This document shows positions 5,855-5,860 of a stretch of DNA of 5,860 nt, piece by piece. The stretch is taken from the NCBI GenBank assembly GCA_903959715.1, contig CAJBXX010000149.1, positions 1 through 5,860 of the forward strand, given 5' to 3'. Below the pieces are notes generated by a model. The model worked only from the letters and a program-made list of their open reading frames with translations, did not search any database and was not told where the DNA came from. A program made the translations under genes and the position numbers. Source of the stretch: an uncultured Alphaproteobacteria bacterium (lineage in GTDB: Bacteria > Pseudomonadota > Alphaproteobacteria > Rickettsiales > UBA1997). The number at the start of each line of letters is the position of its first letter. Positions within the stretch are counted from its first letter, which is position 1.

Positions 5855-5860
5855 ATGAAG
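5855..5860 (+). CDS. rpsQ: Start of next gene, probably S17 (partial)
   Basis: An ATG and an AAG codon begin two bases after the rpmC stop and are cut by the window edge. Only Met-Lys is visible, so nothing in the sequence identifies the product. The gene that follows rpmC in nearly all S10 operons is rpsQ (30S protein S17), and the tight spacing matches the other junctions, so that is the inference. As with rplP and rpmC, only A/T precedes the ATG. Confidence 0.6.

Noticed and set aside
1..5860. Mitochondrial (jakobid-type) origin
   Set aside because: Jakobid mitochondrial genomes, as I recall, lack rplC, rplD, rplW and rplV, all intact here; a bacterial chromosome is the better fit.
1..5860. 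Novel or accessory system such as a defence, mobile or biosynthetic locus
   Set aside because: Every gene is an identifiable core translation gene in conventional order, and no gap is large enough to hide another gene.

Overview
This window is a continuous, single-strand run of translation genes in the classical str/S10 order: tuf (EF-Tu), rpsJ (S10), rplC (L3), rplD (L4), rplW (L23), rplB (L2), rpsS (S19), rplV (L22), rpsC (S3), rplP (L16), rpmC (L29), and the first two codons of a further gene whose position predicts rpsQ (S17). All genes read on the + strand. The largest gap is 23 bases (tuf to rpsJ), two junctions overlap by one base, and no RNA gene, mobile element, CRISPR array, promoter of convincing quality or terminator was seen.

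The source is a bacterium with a very A+T-rich genome. From memory of the families, several proteins look alphaproteobacterial: the L22 hairpin segment (ALKRFAARGRGKSSRI), the L2 C-terminal block ([12 protein letters not shown]), the L16 segment KPAEVRMGSGKGNVEYY and the S19 segment [16 protein letters not shown]. The combination of A+T richness, lysine-rich proteins and tight packing suggests a streamlined or host-associated lineage (Rickettsiales-like, SAR11-like or HIMB59-like). The sequence alone does not settle which. The standard bacterial code fits: Trp is TGG, and all eleven visible stops are TAA or TAG.

Layout: EF-Tu (7-1197) stands apart, with higher G+C and C-ending codons. From 1221 to the end lie the S10-type ribosomal protein genes. 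They assemble into the large subunit (L2, L3, L4, L16, L22, L23, L29) and small subunit (S3, S10, S19), while EF-Tu delivers aminoacyl-tRNA to the finished ribosome. They are most simply read as one polycistronic unit continuing past both window edges (fusA is the usual upstream neighbour, rpsQ-rplN the usual downstream ones).

I found no previously undescribed system. The points worth a second look are modest: the codon and composition break between tuf and the ribosomal genes; the absence of room for an E. coli-like S10 leader; a split between junctions with a clear Shine-Dalgarno and junctions with only A/T; a Glu-rich L22 tail whose codons also form the rpsC ribosome binding site; and several substitutions at usually conserved ribosomal protein positions.
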